Source: Phylloscopus collybita (Eukaryota; Chordata; Aves; Passeriformes; Phylloscopidae). Taken from it: a stretch of DNA of 64,000 nt. Under the pieces are notes generated by a model. The model was not told where the DNA came from. It searched no databases and was given only the letters and a program-made list of their open reading frames with translations. Shown one piece after another: positions 23,359 through 35,052 of the stretch. The stretch lies in assembly GCA_027886175.1 (NCBI GenBank), contig JAJNNQ010000077.1, positions 1,426,001-1,490,000 on the forward strand, in the 5' to 3' direction. The stretch's first letter is position 1, and each line of letters starts with the position of its first letter. The translations under genes were made by a program, and so were the position numbers.

Positions 23359-23595
23359 TGTTACACCCGCTTGCAGGGAAACAGGCAGGACAAGTCTCTT
23401 TGTTAAACTCAAGAATCCATTTTATTCACCCTGCCCTGGGCCGGGGAGGAGGTGAGACCAAGAGGAAGAACAGAGCTGGGTCATGAGTTTTACAGGGAAT
23501 TCAGGGGAGGAGTCTTAGGGTTTGGGTCAAGGGAGGAGATGACACAAGGACAGTAAGAGCAGATTTCAGCCTCGTTAAAAGTGGGAGACTCCACA
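23359..23595 (-). mobile_element. LTR related to the ERV-E LTR, opposite orientation
   Basis: On the minus strand it starts TGTGGAGTCTCCC and ends GTGTAACA, preceded by a purine-rich GGAGGAAT tract. It shares start and 'acaaagagactt' with 20925-21300, and a tttatt (AATAAA complement) sits near 23420. 237 bp long; no target duplication recognised. Little or no internal region is left beside it. Confidence 0.6.
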
Positions 23596-23599
23596 ATTC

Positions 23600-24290
23600 C
23601 TCCATTTATAAATTGGTTATAACATGGGGATTCTTGGGAATATGACCCCAATTGTCACTGAGGGATGGGCAGGAGGCATCCACCAGCCAGGGAATTCTGA
23701 ATCACTTCAATAAAAAATAGATTCCTATGAAATAACTTCAATGAAGTAGATCACAGGCTTATAGGTGACAACTGTGTGTACCTAAGCTTTGCAACATCAA
23801 CAGGAAATGAGAACCATCCATTCCAAAAGGAATAAATGATGTAGGATGCTCCAACATAAAATCCAAAGCCACTTCCACCTCTGGCTCTGGAGGGCTGTGG
23901 TGGAGGGATGTGTGTGTGACACTCCTGACATTTTAGAGTATGCTTGGAGTATGTTTCCACAAGGGGAAGAATCAAGGAGCAAGAATCTGAAGGACTGAAC
24001 AAGATAAGGATGCATCCAAAGAAGCAAGAGACAGGCAATTGACTGAAACTATCCAGACCATTCCTGAAGGGCAGAGCCTCCTCAGGAACCTCATTTCACT
24101 GCATTCTCTTCACATCCAAGCTGGGCACCAGAATCTGTGGGTGCCCAGGGCCCCAGGACTCCATGGCTCCAGGAATCCCTGTGTGGAATCCATGGCTCTG
24201 TGACCTCACAGCCGGACTCCAGGGCTGTCTCCTGGGCAGCCAGAGAACGTTGGTGCCAGCGAGAGGGGTGGCAGTGCAGGCACACTGACA
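23600..24290. other. No gene recognised
   Basis: A 95-codon minus-strand frame at 23751-24038 has no family marks I recognise. The remainder is unremarkable single-copy-like DNA. Confidence 0.5.
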
Positions 24291-24299
24291 CTTGAGAGG

Positions 24300-24372
24300 C
24301 ACCTGCTGCTGCACCTGCTGCTGCTGCTGCTGCTGCTGTTGGCATTTCTGCTGGTGCTGGCACTGCTGCTGC
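24300..24372. repeat. CTG trinucleotide microsatellite
   Basis: ctgctgctgctgctgctgctg with flanking imperfect units. Confidence 0.85.
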
Positions 24373-25019
24373 CCCTGCTGGCAGTGCCCTGGGGTGGCAG
24401 AGCAGCAGCACCTGCAGCCCTGCAGCCTGCGAGGCGCTGGCAGCTCAGGGCAGAGCCCAATGACCCAGCTGGGATTGCACTTGAGGATGGACATGGAGAA
24501 GGGAATCTGTGCCCACACAGTGCTCAGAGCAGGTCTGGGGCAAGGAGGGAGGGAGGGAAGGAGGGTGGATGAATCCCCTTCCCACCACTACCAAGGGAAG
24601 GCCTTGGTGAGGGCAAGGGGGCCTTGACCTGACACCCAGCCCTTCAGAGACCCAGGTGCCAGCTCCGGCTCAGCCCACACTGAGCGGGATTCCATCAGGC
24701 CTTGGCTCAAGGCAGTGGCAGGGGCAGAAGTGATGGCAGCAGCTGGAATGCAGGCCCATGCTTTCCTTCTCCCCAGCCCATTTGGCAACATCTGGGCAAG
24801 GTCTCCACTGTCTGTCTGCAGCCAGCTTGGGGGCCCTTCCTCTCCTCCTCCTGCTTGGGGGACTGAGCTTGGTTTCTCTGCCATCCTCAATGCTGAATTT
24901 TTGTCTCCTCCAACCTGGCTGTTCAGGGTTTGTGTTTCCTGTGTCTCACACCTTCCTCCCCTTCCTCTTCCCACATGATCACTAAGCCTCTTTGGACAGC
25001 TGGCTTTGGAACTTGCAGC
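24373..25019. other. No gene recognised
   Basis: GC-rich, with CCTCC-type polypyrimidine runs. Open frames are short and lack motifs. Confidence 0.45.
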
Positions 25020-25565
25020 AGCCAATTTTTCCAAGTTTTCCAAATTCCCCTCAAAAATTCCCCAAAACGAACCCCAAAATTTACCCCAAAATTCCCCTCA
25101 AATTCTCCAAAAATTTTCTAAAATTCCCCAAATTTTCCCCTTAAGTTCCCCAAAATCTCCAAAAATTTCTCATAGTTTTCCTCTGGATTCCCCAAATTTT
25201 CTGAAATTCCCCAAAATTCCCCCCAAATTCCCCAAAATCTCCCCAAATTCCTCAAAGTTTTCCTCTGAATTTGCCAAATTTTCCTACATTCCCCAAAATG
25301 ACCTAAAATTTCTCCAATTTTTTCCCTTAAATCCCCCAAAATCTCAAAAAATTCCCCAAATTTCCCTCCAAATCCCCCAAGTTTTCTCAAATTTCCTCCA
25401 AAATTCTCCTCAAATTCTCCAAAACCTCCCAAAATTCCCCAAAACTTCACCAAATTCCATCAGATCTCCCAAATTCCCCCATATTTTCCTCAGAATTCCC
25501 CAAATTTTCCTAAATTCCCCCTAAAATTCCTCAAAATGACCCAAAACTTTGATCAAATTCCCCGA
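25020..25565. repeat. A/C/T minisatellite almost free of G
   Basis: Degenerate copies of 'attccccaaaattcccc' and 'aaattttcctc' with very few G bases on the plus strand. The 172-codon plus frame and 111-codon minus frame across it are repeat artefacts. Confidence 0.88.
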
Positions 25566-25948
25566 ATACAAAGGGAGGGGACAGACTATCTCCCAATGGG
25601 AGACAAGGTGGGAGTGGAACAGGGTTGGAGGGACATGCAGGGCAGCAAATGAGGGTGCCTGGGGAGGGATCCCCTCTGTCCTTGCCCTATCACTCAGCTC
25701 TCCTCTCTGAACTTTCTGGAAGCTGGGAGGAGCAGCTGGGTGACAGACAAGGCCCAGAGGAGGGGGCTGGGGGAGGAACAGAAGGAGGATTGACAACTGG
25801 AACAGAACTGTCAGGGAAAGAGAGGGGAGACAAGGGAACAGACCATCAAACAGAATATAACAGGGAGCAAAACCAACGACACAATACAACACTTCTTGAG
25901 GCAGTACAGTCTGAATCTGGGCTCTTTCCTCCTTTCTCTCTCTTTCAG

Positions 25949-26498
25949 GGAAGAATCAGCCATGGGTGAAGGAATCCTGCACATGTGCCTGATGCTGATG
26001 GCCGTGGTGGGCATCAACCAGCCGCTGCAGCCCTTGGAAAAGAAGGGAATTGTTCCCCAGGGTGGGGAAGAAACCCTCCAGAGGATAAAGAAGCACCAGA
26101 TGAGACTTGAGCTGCACCAGCTGCAGTTGGAGAAGGAAATTGCAGACCTGGAAGCTACTCAGGAGGCTCCAGCACAGCCTGCAGTGCACCTGGAGAGGAA
26201 GATCCAGCGGCACACGTGTGCTGTGCTGGGCTTGGTCATCCCTGTGCTGCTCGTGCTCTGCAGGCAGCACTGGCAGGGAGCCACAGCACTGCACACAGGA
26301 CAAGGACACCCTGACCTGGGGCTCCTGGCCAAAGGCTGCAGAGGAGTGACCCTCCTGACCAAGCCCTGTGTGCTGCTCAGGGCCATTTCCATCTCCATGG
26401 GCAGAACTCGAGGAGATCTCTGGGTACTTGCAGGGAGACTGCTCCGATTGCCCCTGAAATTACTTTGTTCCACCCCCAAAGTCTTTGTGCTTTGTGAG
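25949..26498 (+). CDS. Putative exon: coiled-coil protein with one membrane segment
   Basis: A strong polypyrimidine tract and acceptor (tctctctttcag, AG at 25947-25948) precede an ATG at 25962 in good context (gccATGg). The frame stays open to a consensus donor (gag|gtgagc, GT at 26499). From that ATG, residues 1-16 are hydrophobic like a signal segment, about 36-68 form heptad-like Leu/Glu/Lys repeats (a coiled coil) and about 86-100 form a membrane segment (AVLGLVIPVLLVLC). This order resembles the N terminus of ITPRIP-like proteins, which are multi-copy in birds, but the nucleotidyltransferase-like domain expected after it is not seen and the resemblance is only architectural. It could be a gene exon or a decayed copy. 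If unspliced, the frame stops at 26627. Confidence 0.35.
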
Positions 26499-26629
26499 GT
26501 GAGCTCTTTCCTTTTTGCATTGGTAGTTAGAGATAGCCTATGTAGTGATTTATTAGTTTCTTTAATGATTCGTGTAAGTAATGTGTGTGTTACAGGCTTT
26601 GTATTGATAGTTAGATATGCACCATAATA

Positions 26630-27610
26630 ATTGCTAGAAATAGTCTCTGTATTGCTTCAAAAACCTCTCTAAGGAATCTTATAAATAATCAGTACAATTT
26701 TTATACTCTGTTTTGATTAGTAGAAGTAGTCTGTATTGGTTGTTAGAAATATGCTGTATTGATTGTTAGAAATACTCTGTAACTTTTTATAGTCTGTATA
26801 GATTGTTCACAGATAACTCATTCTTAGAAAAAATATGTGTTGATTGTTATACTCTGTGTTGATTGCTAGAAATAGTCTCTGTCTTGATTCTGAAAAACAT
26901 AGTAAGTAATAAATAACAATAACAATAAAAATAATAATAATAAAGTAACAAGTAATAAGTAATAAGTAATAATAAGTAATAAGTAATAAGTAATAAGTAA
27001 TAAATATTTCTCCTAAATAATCTGTATTGATTATTATGCTCTACCTGTTGATAAAAATAGTCTCTGTCTTGATTCTGATAACCATAGTAAACAATAAACA
27101 ATAAAAAATAATTATAGTAAATAGTAAATAGTAAGTAGTAAATAGTAAATATTTCTCCTAAATAATCCGTATTGATTATGATGCTTTCCCTATTGATAAA
27201 AATAACCTCTGTCATGATTCTGATAAACATAGTAAATAATAAATATTAATAAATAATTAAAGTAAAAAAAATAAATAATAACAAATCGTTATAGTAAATA
27301 ATAAATAATAAATAATAAATAATAAATAATAATTAATAAATCGTAAATAGCAAATAGTAAATAGTAAATATTTCTCCTAAATAATCCGTATTGATAATTA
27401 TGGTCTCCCTACAGACAGAAATAGTCTCTGTCTTGATTCTGATAAACATAGTAAATGCTAAAAAATAATAAATAATTATAGTAAATAATAAATATTAATA
27501 AATAATTACAGTAAATAACAAATAATAATAAATAATAAATATTTCTCCTAAATAATCTGTATTGATTATGATACTCTCCCTATTGATTAAAAAATGTCTG
27601 TATTGATTGT
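26630..27610. repeat. AT-rich complex repeat with (TAA/TAG)n spacers
   Basis: A ~70-bp core (gtctctgtcttgattctgat ... and aaatatttctcctaaataat) recurs near 26873, 27058, 27207 and 27421, at 149-214-bp spacing. Each core is followed by a variable microsatellite of aataagt, aatagta or aataaat units. The spacing varies because the internal microsatellites vary. Confidence 0.85.
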
Positions 27611-27639
27611 TAGAACTACCAGGCTTCTGTTACGAAGGT

Positions 27640-28240
27640 GGATTCAAACAAAGATAAAATAGAATAAAAAATAAAGTAAAATAAAATAAACAAAATAAAA
27701 ATAAAAAATAGAGTAGAATATAAAATGAAATGAAATGAAATGAAATGAAATAAAAATGCTTTCCCAAATACATACCCCACAGAAATATTGTGCAAAGCAC
27801 TGCTAGGGGTGAGCAGTGAAAAATAAAATAAAATATAAAATAGAATAAAAAATATAGTAAAGTAAAACAAATAAAATAAAAATAAAAAATAGAGTAGAAA
27901 ATAAAATAAAGTAATAAAAAATTAAAATAAAATAAAATAAAATAAAATTAAAAAATAGAATAAAATAAAATAAAATAAAATACTGAATAGAATGGAATAA
28001 AATAATAAAAAATTAAAATGAAATAAAAAATAAAATTAAATTTAAAAATACAATAAAATAAAAATAGAATAAAAATATAATAAAATAAAATTTAAAAATA
28101 GAATAAATAAAATAAAATAAAATAAAAAATAGAGTAGCATAAAATAAAATTAAAAAATTAAAATAAAATAAAATAAAATAAAATAAAATGACATTAAAAA
28201 TAGAGTTAAAACAAAAATAATATAAAAATGAGAAATTCCA
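27640..28240. repeat. (AAAATA)n-type low-complexity block
   Basis: Runs of aaaataaaataaaat with aaatg variants at 27724-27750. A short unique island at 27755-27815 (cccaaatacataccc) shares words with the LTR-like element at 28560. Confidence 0.9.
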
Positions 28241-28559
28241 GAATTTCCCTTTTTTAACTCAAAAGTAGGTCTTTAATTATTGCCCCAAAAGTTTCCTAAA
28301 GAAAGTGTGGAAGTACAAAGTGGAACCTCTGTGTGTAACTTAGTACAAAAGGAAATTCTTTGTCATTTAACCAAAGAAATTGATTGACATGTGTTGAAAT
28401 GATTAGTGCTACAACAGTCACGTCATTTACTTTCCAAAAGCTCAATATGGAATCATTAAATAGCAAGTTTTCTCGTTCAAGTGACTGATTTATTAAAAAT
28501 ATGAATATCGACCTAATAATACTGATATCCAACTAAGATGGACAAAAAACTCTCTAATA
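28241..28559. other. No gene recognised
   Basis: AT-rich sequence without clear repeats or motifs. Confidence 0.4.
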
Positions 28560-29170
28560 GTTTAAAGTTAGAAAGTGTATGTTTATTACAGCGCCAGGCA
28601 GCAAGTGGGATAGCTCCCAAATACATACCGCGCCTTACAGAAAATCCCAGAGTCCTTTTATTTACAAAACTGTTGAATATCCAAAATATAAATGCATATT
28701 CATAACCCTGGTACATCCCATTCCACGCTTCATATGGTAATTAGCAAAAAAGCAATTAAGCATGCACAGTTTGTCCTTTGAAATGGGTGGGTGGTCTCAT
28801 TCAAGAGGAGTGGGTTTCAAATGGGGAAAGAAAATGACTCTTCATCGCTCTTAACCTTCTACCTTTTCAATGCAAATGTAACAAAAGAGTTGGTAGAACT
28901 CTCATTTCCTTAGGTATGTGACTTTCAATGAGCTTCAGCATAGGGAGTCTCTATAATTGTCCTGTGTCCCTAAACCTATTTATCAGGTCCTCTAGTTATT
29001 GTTCAAAGAACAGCTAAGCAAACATAAAGTTGACAAGCAATCAGTTATTTGGAAAAAGTTAACCCAGGCCTAGTTTTCCTTAACTAACTACAAAGCTTTT
29101 TAATTAGCTCCAACCACATCAAGGCCCACCTCTAACTAAAATCTTAGTTTTCCTAAAATCCTATATTCTT
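28560..29170 (-). mobile_element. Possible LTR-like element
   Basis: 'gtatgtttattacagcgcc' at the left gives a minus-strand AATAAA near 28579, and a second AATAAA-type word lies near 28660, as in an LTR read on the minus strand. No internal viral sequence and no target duplication were found, so this is a tentative call. Confidence 0.35.
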
Positions 29171-29189
29171 TAAAGTCTATGTCTCAGAG

Positions 29190-30340
29190 GTGATGGAGAA
29201 CACAGAGCCGGGCTCCTCACTGGGGGCCTGCTGGGAGACAAAAGACAATGAGACCTCATGCCCCTTAGGAAGATTAAGGAGCTGTGGGATGTCACCACAG
29301 AGCCCCTGGGACTGAGTGTGACCAAAGAGATCTTCAGGAGCCCAGAGACCCCTCAGATGCCACCATGGAGCCCCTGTGCCTGCACGTGAGCTCACAGCTC
29401 TTGAGCAGCTGGAAACCCCTGGAATCTCATCAATCTGCTCTGCTGAGGATGGATCCTCAGCATCTTGGAGGTTCCCTGATGAATTTTAGCTCTCCAGAGG
29501 TGTTGCCATGCTCATGCCTGCATGTTTTGGTTTTGGGAATTCCATTCCCAGGCACGGTTTTCATACACAAGGACATGCAATGTAAACTATTTTGTGTTTT
29601 TCACATCTGTTCCCAGAGCAGGGACTTCTGTGGTGGTCTCTGGAACAGACCAATGGTTCCCAAGGGTCCCACCTCTGAGGTGGGACACACAGGAACGAGG
29701 CAGGGAGTGCATTCAGAGGCTGTGTGATCTCTCCAAGCAAGAGAGACCCTGGTTTATTTTTCTCATTCCTATTATACATTCTCAGATGTGCCCACCTCAG
29801 AGGTGGGAAAACCATGCCTGGGAATGGAATTCCCAAAACCAAAACATGCAGGCACGAGCATGGCAACACAGAGGCTTGTTCAGTCTTCAGCTCTTCAGTT
29901 CAGGAATTCAGTGCCAAAGGCTCATTAACATTCCAAAGCACTCTAACAAGAAAAGCCCCTGGGAATAATTTAATTTCAAGTCTTCAGTTCTTCTGGGGTG
30001 AATTGTATAGATTTCAGAGGTGTATTCAAAGACAATATACAATATATGTTTTTAAATGCAGGTTTGTTTGGTTTGTTGGTTTGTTTGTTTTTGTGCTCTT
30101 TTATAGGTTGATATCTATAAAATACATATTTTTTATTATAATAATAAAAAAAATATTTATAGATGGATATCAGCAACCTCCAGTTGATATTGATCCCCAG
30201 CATCTCCTAAGCTGCTCTGAATAGATATGAACATCAAGACCCTTCATGGCTGACCATCAATCACACTTTGTCCCTATCCCCACCCCACCATTTCCCTCCT
30301 CCAGCCCCTGGCACTCAGAGCAGCCTTGTGCCAATCTGAG
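29190..30340. repeat. Rearranged partial copy of arm A (direct)
   Basis: 29250-30340 repeats 1745-2405 in the same orientation, after removal of the 368-bp element at 29501-29868. The first ~55 bp match 3027-3083 in reverse. Together with 31430-32340, which is the same sequence reversed, it makes an internal inverted repeat around the A/C satellite. Confidence 0.85.
29501..29868. mobile_element. 368-bp insertion with 62-bp terminal inverted repeats and 6-bp target duplication
   Basis: Starts tgttgccatgctcatgcct and ends with its near-perfect complement (aggcacgagcatggcaaca); the inverted ends extend about 62 bp. It is flanked on both sides by CAGAGG (29495-29500 and 29869-29874). The paralogous sites near 1985 and 32090-32105 have no insert and one copy of the target. 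The TG...CA ends and a minus-strand AATAAA (near 29757) suit a solo LTR; the long inverted ends suit a MITE. The interior has two short palindromes of the form CCCACCTC-N-GAGGTGGG (29668-29684 and 29791-29807). It encodes nothing recognisable. Confidence 0.9.
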
Positions 30341-30659
30341 CATCCTCCACTCCATGGGCTCAGCCAGGTGCTGAGATGCTGCCCCCTAATCCCTGTCCTT
30401 TGGGATTTTCCCATCCAGACCAAATCAAGCCTTGAACCACTTGGTCTGACCCAGTTTCTGACACCTTGGGCTGCTGACTTGCTGAGGTCCTTTCCAATTC
30501 AGCTCTCCAATGATGCTGGGACAATGCTGGTCCCTGTTTTAGACTGGAGCAGAACAGATGGGACAGGAGCCCTGCAGGGCTGTAGGAGACCAGCAGCTTG
30601 TGAGGAGCACATCTTCATTAGCTGGGTCGTGAGAGCACTTCTAATAAATGTCCGAGTTT

Positions 30660-31440
30660 TCCCAGAGGAGACCAGAAAAAAACTCCAAATAAACCCCAAA
30701 AATCCCCTTAAAACCCCCAAATATTCCCTGAAAAAAAAAAACCCAAAAAATCCCCCAAAAAAACCCAAAAATCCCAGAAAAAAAACCAACAAAAAACCCC
30801 AAAAATCCCAGAAAAAAACCCAAATATGCCCTGAAAAAAAAACCCCAAAAACTTCAAAAAATCCCCCAAAAAAACCCAAAATCCCAGAAAAAAACCCCAA
30901 AAAAACCCCCAAAATCCCAGAAAATAACCCCAGATATGCCCTGCAAAAAACCCAAAACATCACAAAAAAACCCACCAAAAACCCCAAAAAATCCCAGAAA
31001 AAAATCCTCAAAAAACCCCAAAAATCCAAGAAAAAAACCCCCAAAAAACCCAAAAAATCCCTAAAAAATCCCCAAAAAATCCCAAAAGACCCCAGAAATA
31101 AACCCCAAACCCCCCCCAAAAAATCCCCTTAAAAACCCCAAAAATCCCAGAAAAACATCCAAAAAATCCCCAAAAAATCCCAGAAAAAACCCCCAAAAAA
31201 ATCCCAGAAAAAAACCCCAAATATTCCCAGAAAGAAAATCCCCAAAAACTCCAAAAATCCCAGAAAAAAAAAAAACAAAGAGCCCCCAAAAAAATCCCCT
31301 TAAAAACCCTAAAAATCCCACCAAAAAACCCAAAAAAACCCCAAAAATCCCAGAAAAAAAAAAAAAAAAAAAAAAAAAAAACAACAAAAAACCCCCAAAA
31401 TCCCAGAAAAAAAAACCAAAAAACCCCCCAAAATGTGCAG
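30660..31440. repeat. A/C-rich minisatellite, nearly free of T
   Basis: Copies of ccccaaaaatcccagaaaaa in ~20-40-bp units. It sits inside the sequence 'gttttcccag...aggaaattcc' (complement of 2615-2650), with arm A having no repeat at that point. The 268-codon plus frame and 180-206-codon minus frames through it are artefacts of stop-free repeat units. Confidence 0.92.
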
Positions 31441-32460
31441 AATTTCCTGGAACTGTAGAATGGCAGGAGAAGAAATCCTGATCTTGCCCTCTCTTTGTGT
31501 CACTGGCTGGACTTGTGTTTTTCATGGAGCTGTGCCTTCCCTTGGTTTTGTTGGCTGACAATGAATGAACATCCCTCTGTGTCTGGGGCAGCTTTTTCTG
31601 CAAGGAAAGCAGGTGGGAGTTGGTGCCCAGGAGCTGAAAGCTGCAGGTGCAGCCTGGAGAGGAGGGAGCTCAGATTTGCACAAGGCTGCTCTGAGTGCCA
31701 GGGGCTGGATGAGGGAAATGGTGGGGTGGGGATGGGGACAAAGTGTGATTGATTGTCAGCCAGAAAGGGTCTTGATGTTCATATCTATTCAGAGCACCTT
31801 AGGAGGTGGTGGGGATCAATATCAACAGGAGATCGCTGATATCAATCTATAAATAAGAAAACAAAACTAAAGAGGACAAAAAAAACACCAAAAAACAAAC
31901 ACAACCCTGCTTTAAAAAATAATATATATAGTATATTCTTTTTGAATGCATTTCTGAAATCTGTACAATCAACCCCAGAAGATTTGAAGACTGGAAATGA
32001 AATTATTCCCAGGGGCTTTTCTTGTTAGTGTGATTTGGAATGTTAATGAGCCTTTGGCACTGAATTCCTGAACTGAAGAGCTGAACACTGAACAAGCCTC
32101 CGGAGAGCTAAAACTCATCAGGGAACCTCCAAGTTGCTGAGGATCCATCCTCAGCAGAGCAGATGGAAGAGATTCCAGGGGTTTCCAGCTGCTCAAGAGC
32201 TGTGAGCTCACGTGCAGGCACAGGGGCTCCATGGTGGCATCTGAGGGGTCTCTGGGCTCCTGAAGATCTCTTTGGTCACACTCAGTCCCAGGGGCTCTGT
32301 GGTGACATCCCAAGGCTCCTTTATCTTCCTAAGGGTCATGAGGTGACAGTCCCAGGGCTGCAGAGTGACAGCAGAGGTGTCTGTACCCTGCCAAGGAGCC
32401 AATTTGTCCCAGGCAGTGGCAGGAGTCCAGTGGTGATATCCCTGTGCTCCTAAAGAACAG

Positions 32461-32640
32461 CGAGGTCACCGACACTCCCAGGGGCTCCATGGGGACATCC
32501 CAGGAGTGTCCAGGCTGCCAAGGAGCTGGGATGTCACAGACACTCCCAGGGGCTCCATGGGGACATCCCAGGAGTGTCCAGGCTGCCAAAGAGCTGGGAT
32601 GTCACAGACACTCACAGGGGTTCCTGTCCTGGGCAGAGTG
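32461..32640. repeat. Minisatellite, 68-bp unit, ~2.5 copies
   Basis: Unit 'tcacagacactcccagggg' continuing to ...aaggagctgggatg is 68 bp long and repeated at 68-bp spacing with one or two changes. Confidence 0.9.
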
Positions 32641-33799
32641 GCAGCTTCAGGCAAAGTTTATTCGAGAAGCTCCTGTTGTGTCACGAGGTTCACAAAGGAC
32701 CCAAACCAGGACCCCCAGGCTTTCTAAACTCCTTCTGGGAGAGGATCGTGGCAGTGCCTGGATCCAATCCCAACCCCAGACTTTCTCAAGGATTTATGCC
32801 TAAAGGATTATACAGGTGGAATTGAACCTTTGTACAACTTTGTCCCACAACATTAAGGATGGCAAACCAGAAGTATTTATGGACATAGAGATATGACTGA
32901 TTATCATCATGATTAGACAACAAGGACTTAATCAGAATGATTTACTCCACAGTACAGTAGCTGTAACATCTATTTTAATATAGTGCTCTAAGAAGCAATT
33001 TTGAAGCAATTGTATTAAAGGAAAAGCAGTTATTAACCAGAGATGGGTGTCACTTCCCCAGACCAATGACCGTGGGCAAATCTCTTTAGCTCAGCCTCAG
33101 GCAGTGACCTTGAGGGGTGTCCCCACTCCAGGGAGGAATCTCCACACCCCCCCCCAAGGAGGGAAATGTCAGGAGATGCTGCAGTTAAAATTTGGGATGG
33201 GGCTTTTCTAGTCTGAAGTGCTGCCCTGTCAGTCAGATGTGCCCAGGCTGGGCCAGCTCAGCAGCTCTGCAGAAGCTCTCAGTGGTGTCACTGGGTTGTT
33301 GCTTTCTCTGGGGATTTGAGCAGCTCTGCCACAGCTTCAGCTCCCTCTCAGCATGTGGAACTTTGGCATGGAGGAGTCAGGCTGCTTTCAGCATTCTTCA
33401 CCCCCAAAGCAGCATGATCCCCTTCTTCATTTCCCACTGGGGGCTTTGCAAACAGGGCCTTGTTGGAGCTGTTTGAGCCCATTGCAGGCAGAGCCTCCTG
33501 CTCCAGCAGGAACTGCCTTTCCTGTGCCAGGAGCAGGGCAGATCCTGCTGCAGGAAAAGCCCCAGGCCAGCCCCAGCAGAGGGAAGGGCTCGGGCACAAG
33601 TGCAGAGTGCCGTGCTGGGAGCTGTGCCAGGGAGAGCCTGAGGCACCAAAGGCCCCCTGGGCAGCAGCAGCTGCTTCCAGGCCATGGCCAGAAGCCTCCC
33701 TTGGCCACCGGGCCTGGTGGCCACCAGTGCAGAGCTGCTGGCTCAGGGCTCATTTCTGCCTGGGGCTCTGCCCCAGCCCACAGAGTGTCAGCTCAGCCC

Positions 33800-33995
33800 T
33801 GACTCTGGCACAGCCCCTGGGCCTGAGCTCTGCAGAGCCTCAAGGTCACCTGTGCCAGCCTGGTGCCCATCCCTGGCTCTGGCACTGTCACTTCTGTGCC
33901 TGGCTGCTGCCTCCAACACTGAACCCCCTCATCCACAGCCTTAGGAACCAGGAGGATGCCCTGAGGAATGTGACCACTCTGAGCTTTTCAGAATC
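33800..33995 (+). pseudogene. Olfactory receptor TM7 fragment
   Basis: The frame around 33900-33960 reads LLPPTLNPLIHSLRNQE, the receptor TM7 mark with Tyr replaced by His. Upstream about 100 bp look like the serine/leucine-rich stretch before TM7 but are frameshifted. Nothing else of the receptor is present. It lies in the part of arm A' that arm A lacks. Confidence 0.75.
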
Positions 33996-34103
33996 AATCA
34001 GGTGCCTCTTTGTTTGTGCACAGCATTCAGAATGGAACTCATTCCAGGCCCAGACTGTTTGTGCCATGTGTCCTTGTTTGTAATTCTATTTGGTGTAATA
34101 ATT

Positions 34104-34966
34104 TTTTTCCTTTCCTTTCCTTTCCTTTCCTTTCCTTTCCTTTCCTTTCCTTTCCTTTTCCTTTCCTTTCCTTTCCTTTCCTTTCCTTTCCTTTCCTTTC
34201 CTTTCCTTTCCTTTCCTTTCCTTTTCCTTTCTTCCTTTCCTTTCCTTTCCTTTCCTTTCCTTTCCTTTCCTTTTCCTTTCCTTTCCTTTCCTTTCCTTTC
34301 CTTTCCTTTCTTTTCCTTTCCTTTCCTTTCCTTTCCTTTCCTTTCCTTTCCTTTCCTTTCCTTTCCTTTCCTTTCCCTTTCCTTTCCTTTCCTTTCCTTT
34401 CCTTTCCTTTCCTTTCCTTTCCTTTCCTTTCTTTCCTTTCCTTTCCTTTCCTTTCCTTTCCTTCCCTTCCCTTCCCTTCCCTTCCCTTCCCCTTCCCTTC
34501 CCTTCCCTTCCCTTCCCTTCCCTTCCCTTCCCTTCCCTTCCCTTCCTTCCCTTCCCTTCCCTTCCCTTCCCTTTCTCCTCTCCTCTCCTCTCCTCTCCTC
34601 TCCTCTCCTCTTCCTCTCCTCTCCTCTCCTCTCCTCTCCTCTCTCCTCTCCTCTCCTCTCCTCTCCTCTCCTCTCCTCTCCTCTCCTCTCCCTCTCCTCT
34701 CCTCTCCTCTCCTCTCCTCTCCTCTCCCTCCCTTTCCCTTTCCCTCTCCCTTTCCCTTTCCCTTTCCCTTTCCCTTTCCTTTCCCTTTCCCTTTCCCTTT
34801 CCCTTTCCCTTTCCCTTTCCCTTTCCCTCTCCCTTTCCCTTTCCCTTTCCCCTTTCCTTTCCCTTTCCCTTTCCCTTTCCCTTTCCCTTTCCCTTTCCTT
34901 TCCCTTTCCCTTTCCCTTTCCCTTTCCCTTTCCCTTTCCCTTTCCCTTTCCCTTTCCCTTCCCTTT
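34104..34966. repeat. Polypyrimidine satellite: successive 5- and 6-bp units
   Basis: All C and T on the plus strand for about 860 bp. Units change in blocks: TTTCC (about 34104-34460), CCCTT (34460-34570), CTCCT (34575-34725), then CCCTTT (34735-34966). Only one or two bases change between neighbouring unit types, which suggests serial mutation and spread of new variants. Confidence 0.95.
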
Positions 34967-35052
34967 GATATTATTTTCCATAAAGGGATACCATTACTCA
35001 CAGTATTGCTACATCAGTATCTACAGTGCCTCTGTTATTCTATTTTGGTGTC

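Noticed and set aside
30326..31132. 268-codon Lys/Pro/Asn-rich frame
   Set aside because: Runs through the A/C minisatellite, where units lack stop codons.
34735..34966. (CCCTTT)n as interstitial telomere sequence
   Set aside because: The vertebrate telomere repeat is CCCTAA; this block grades from the neighbouring pentamers and has no CCCTAA.
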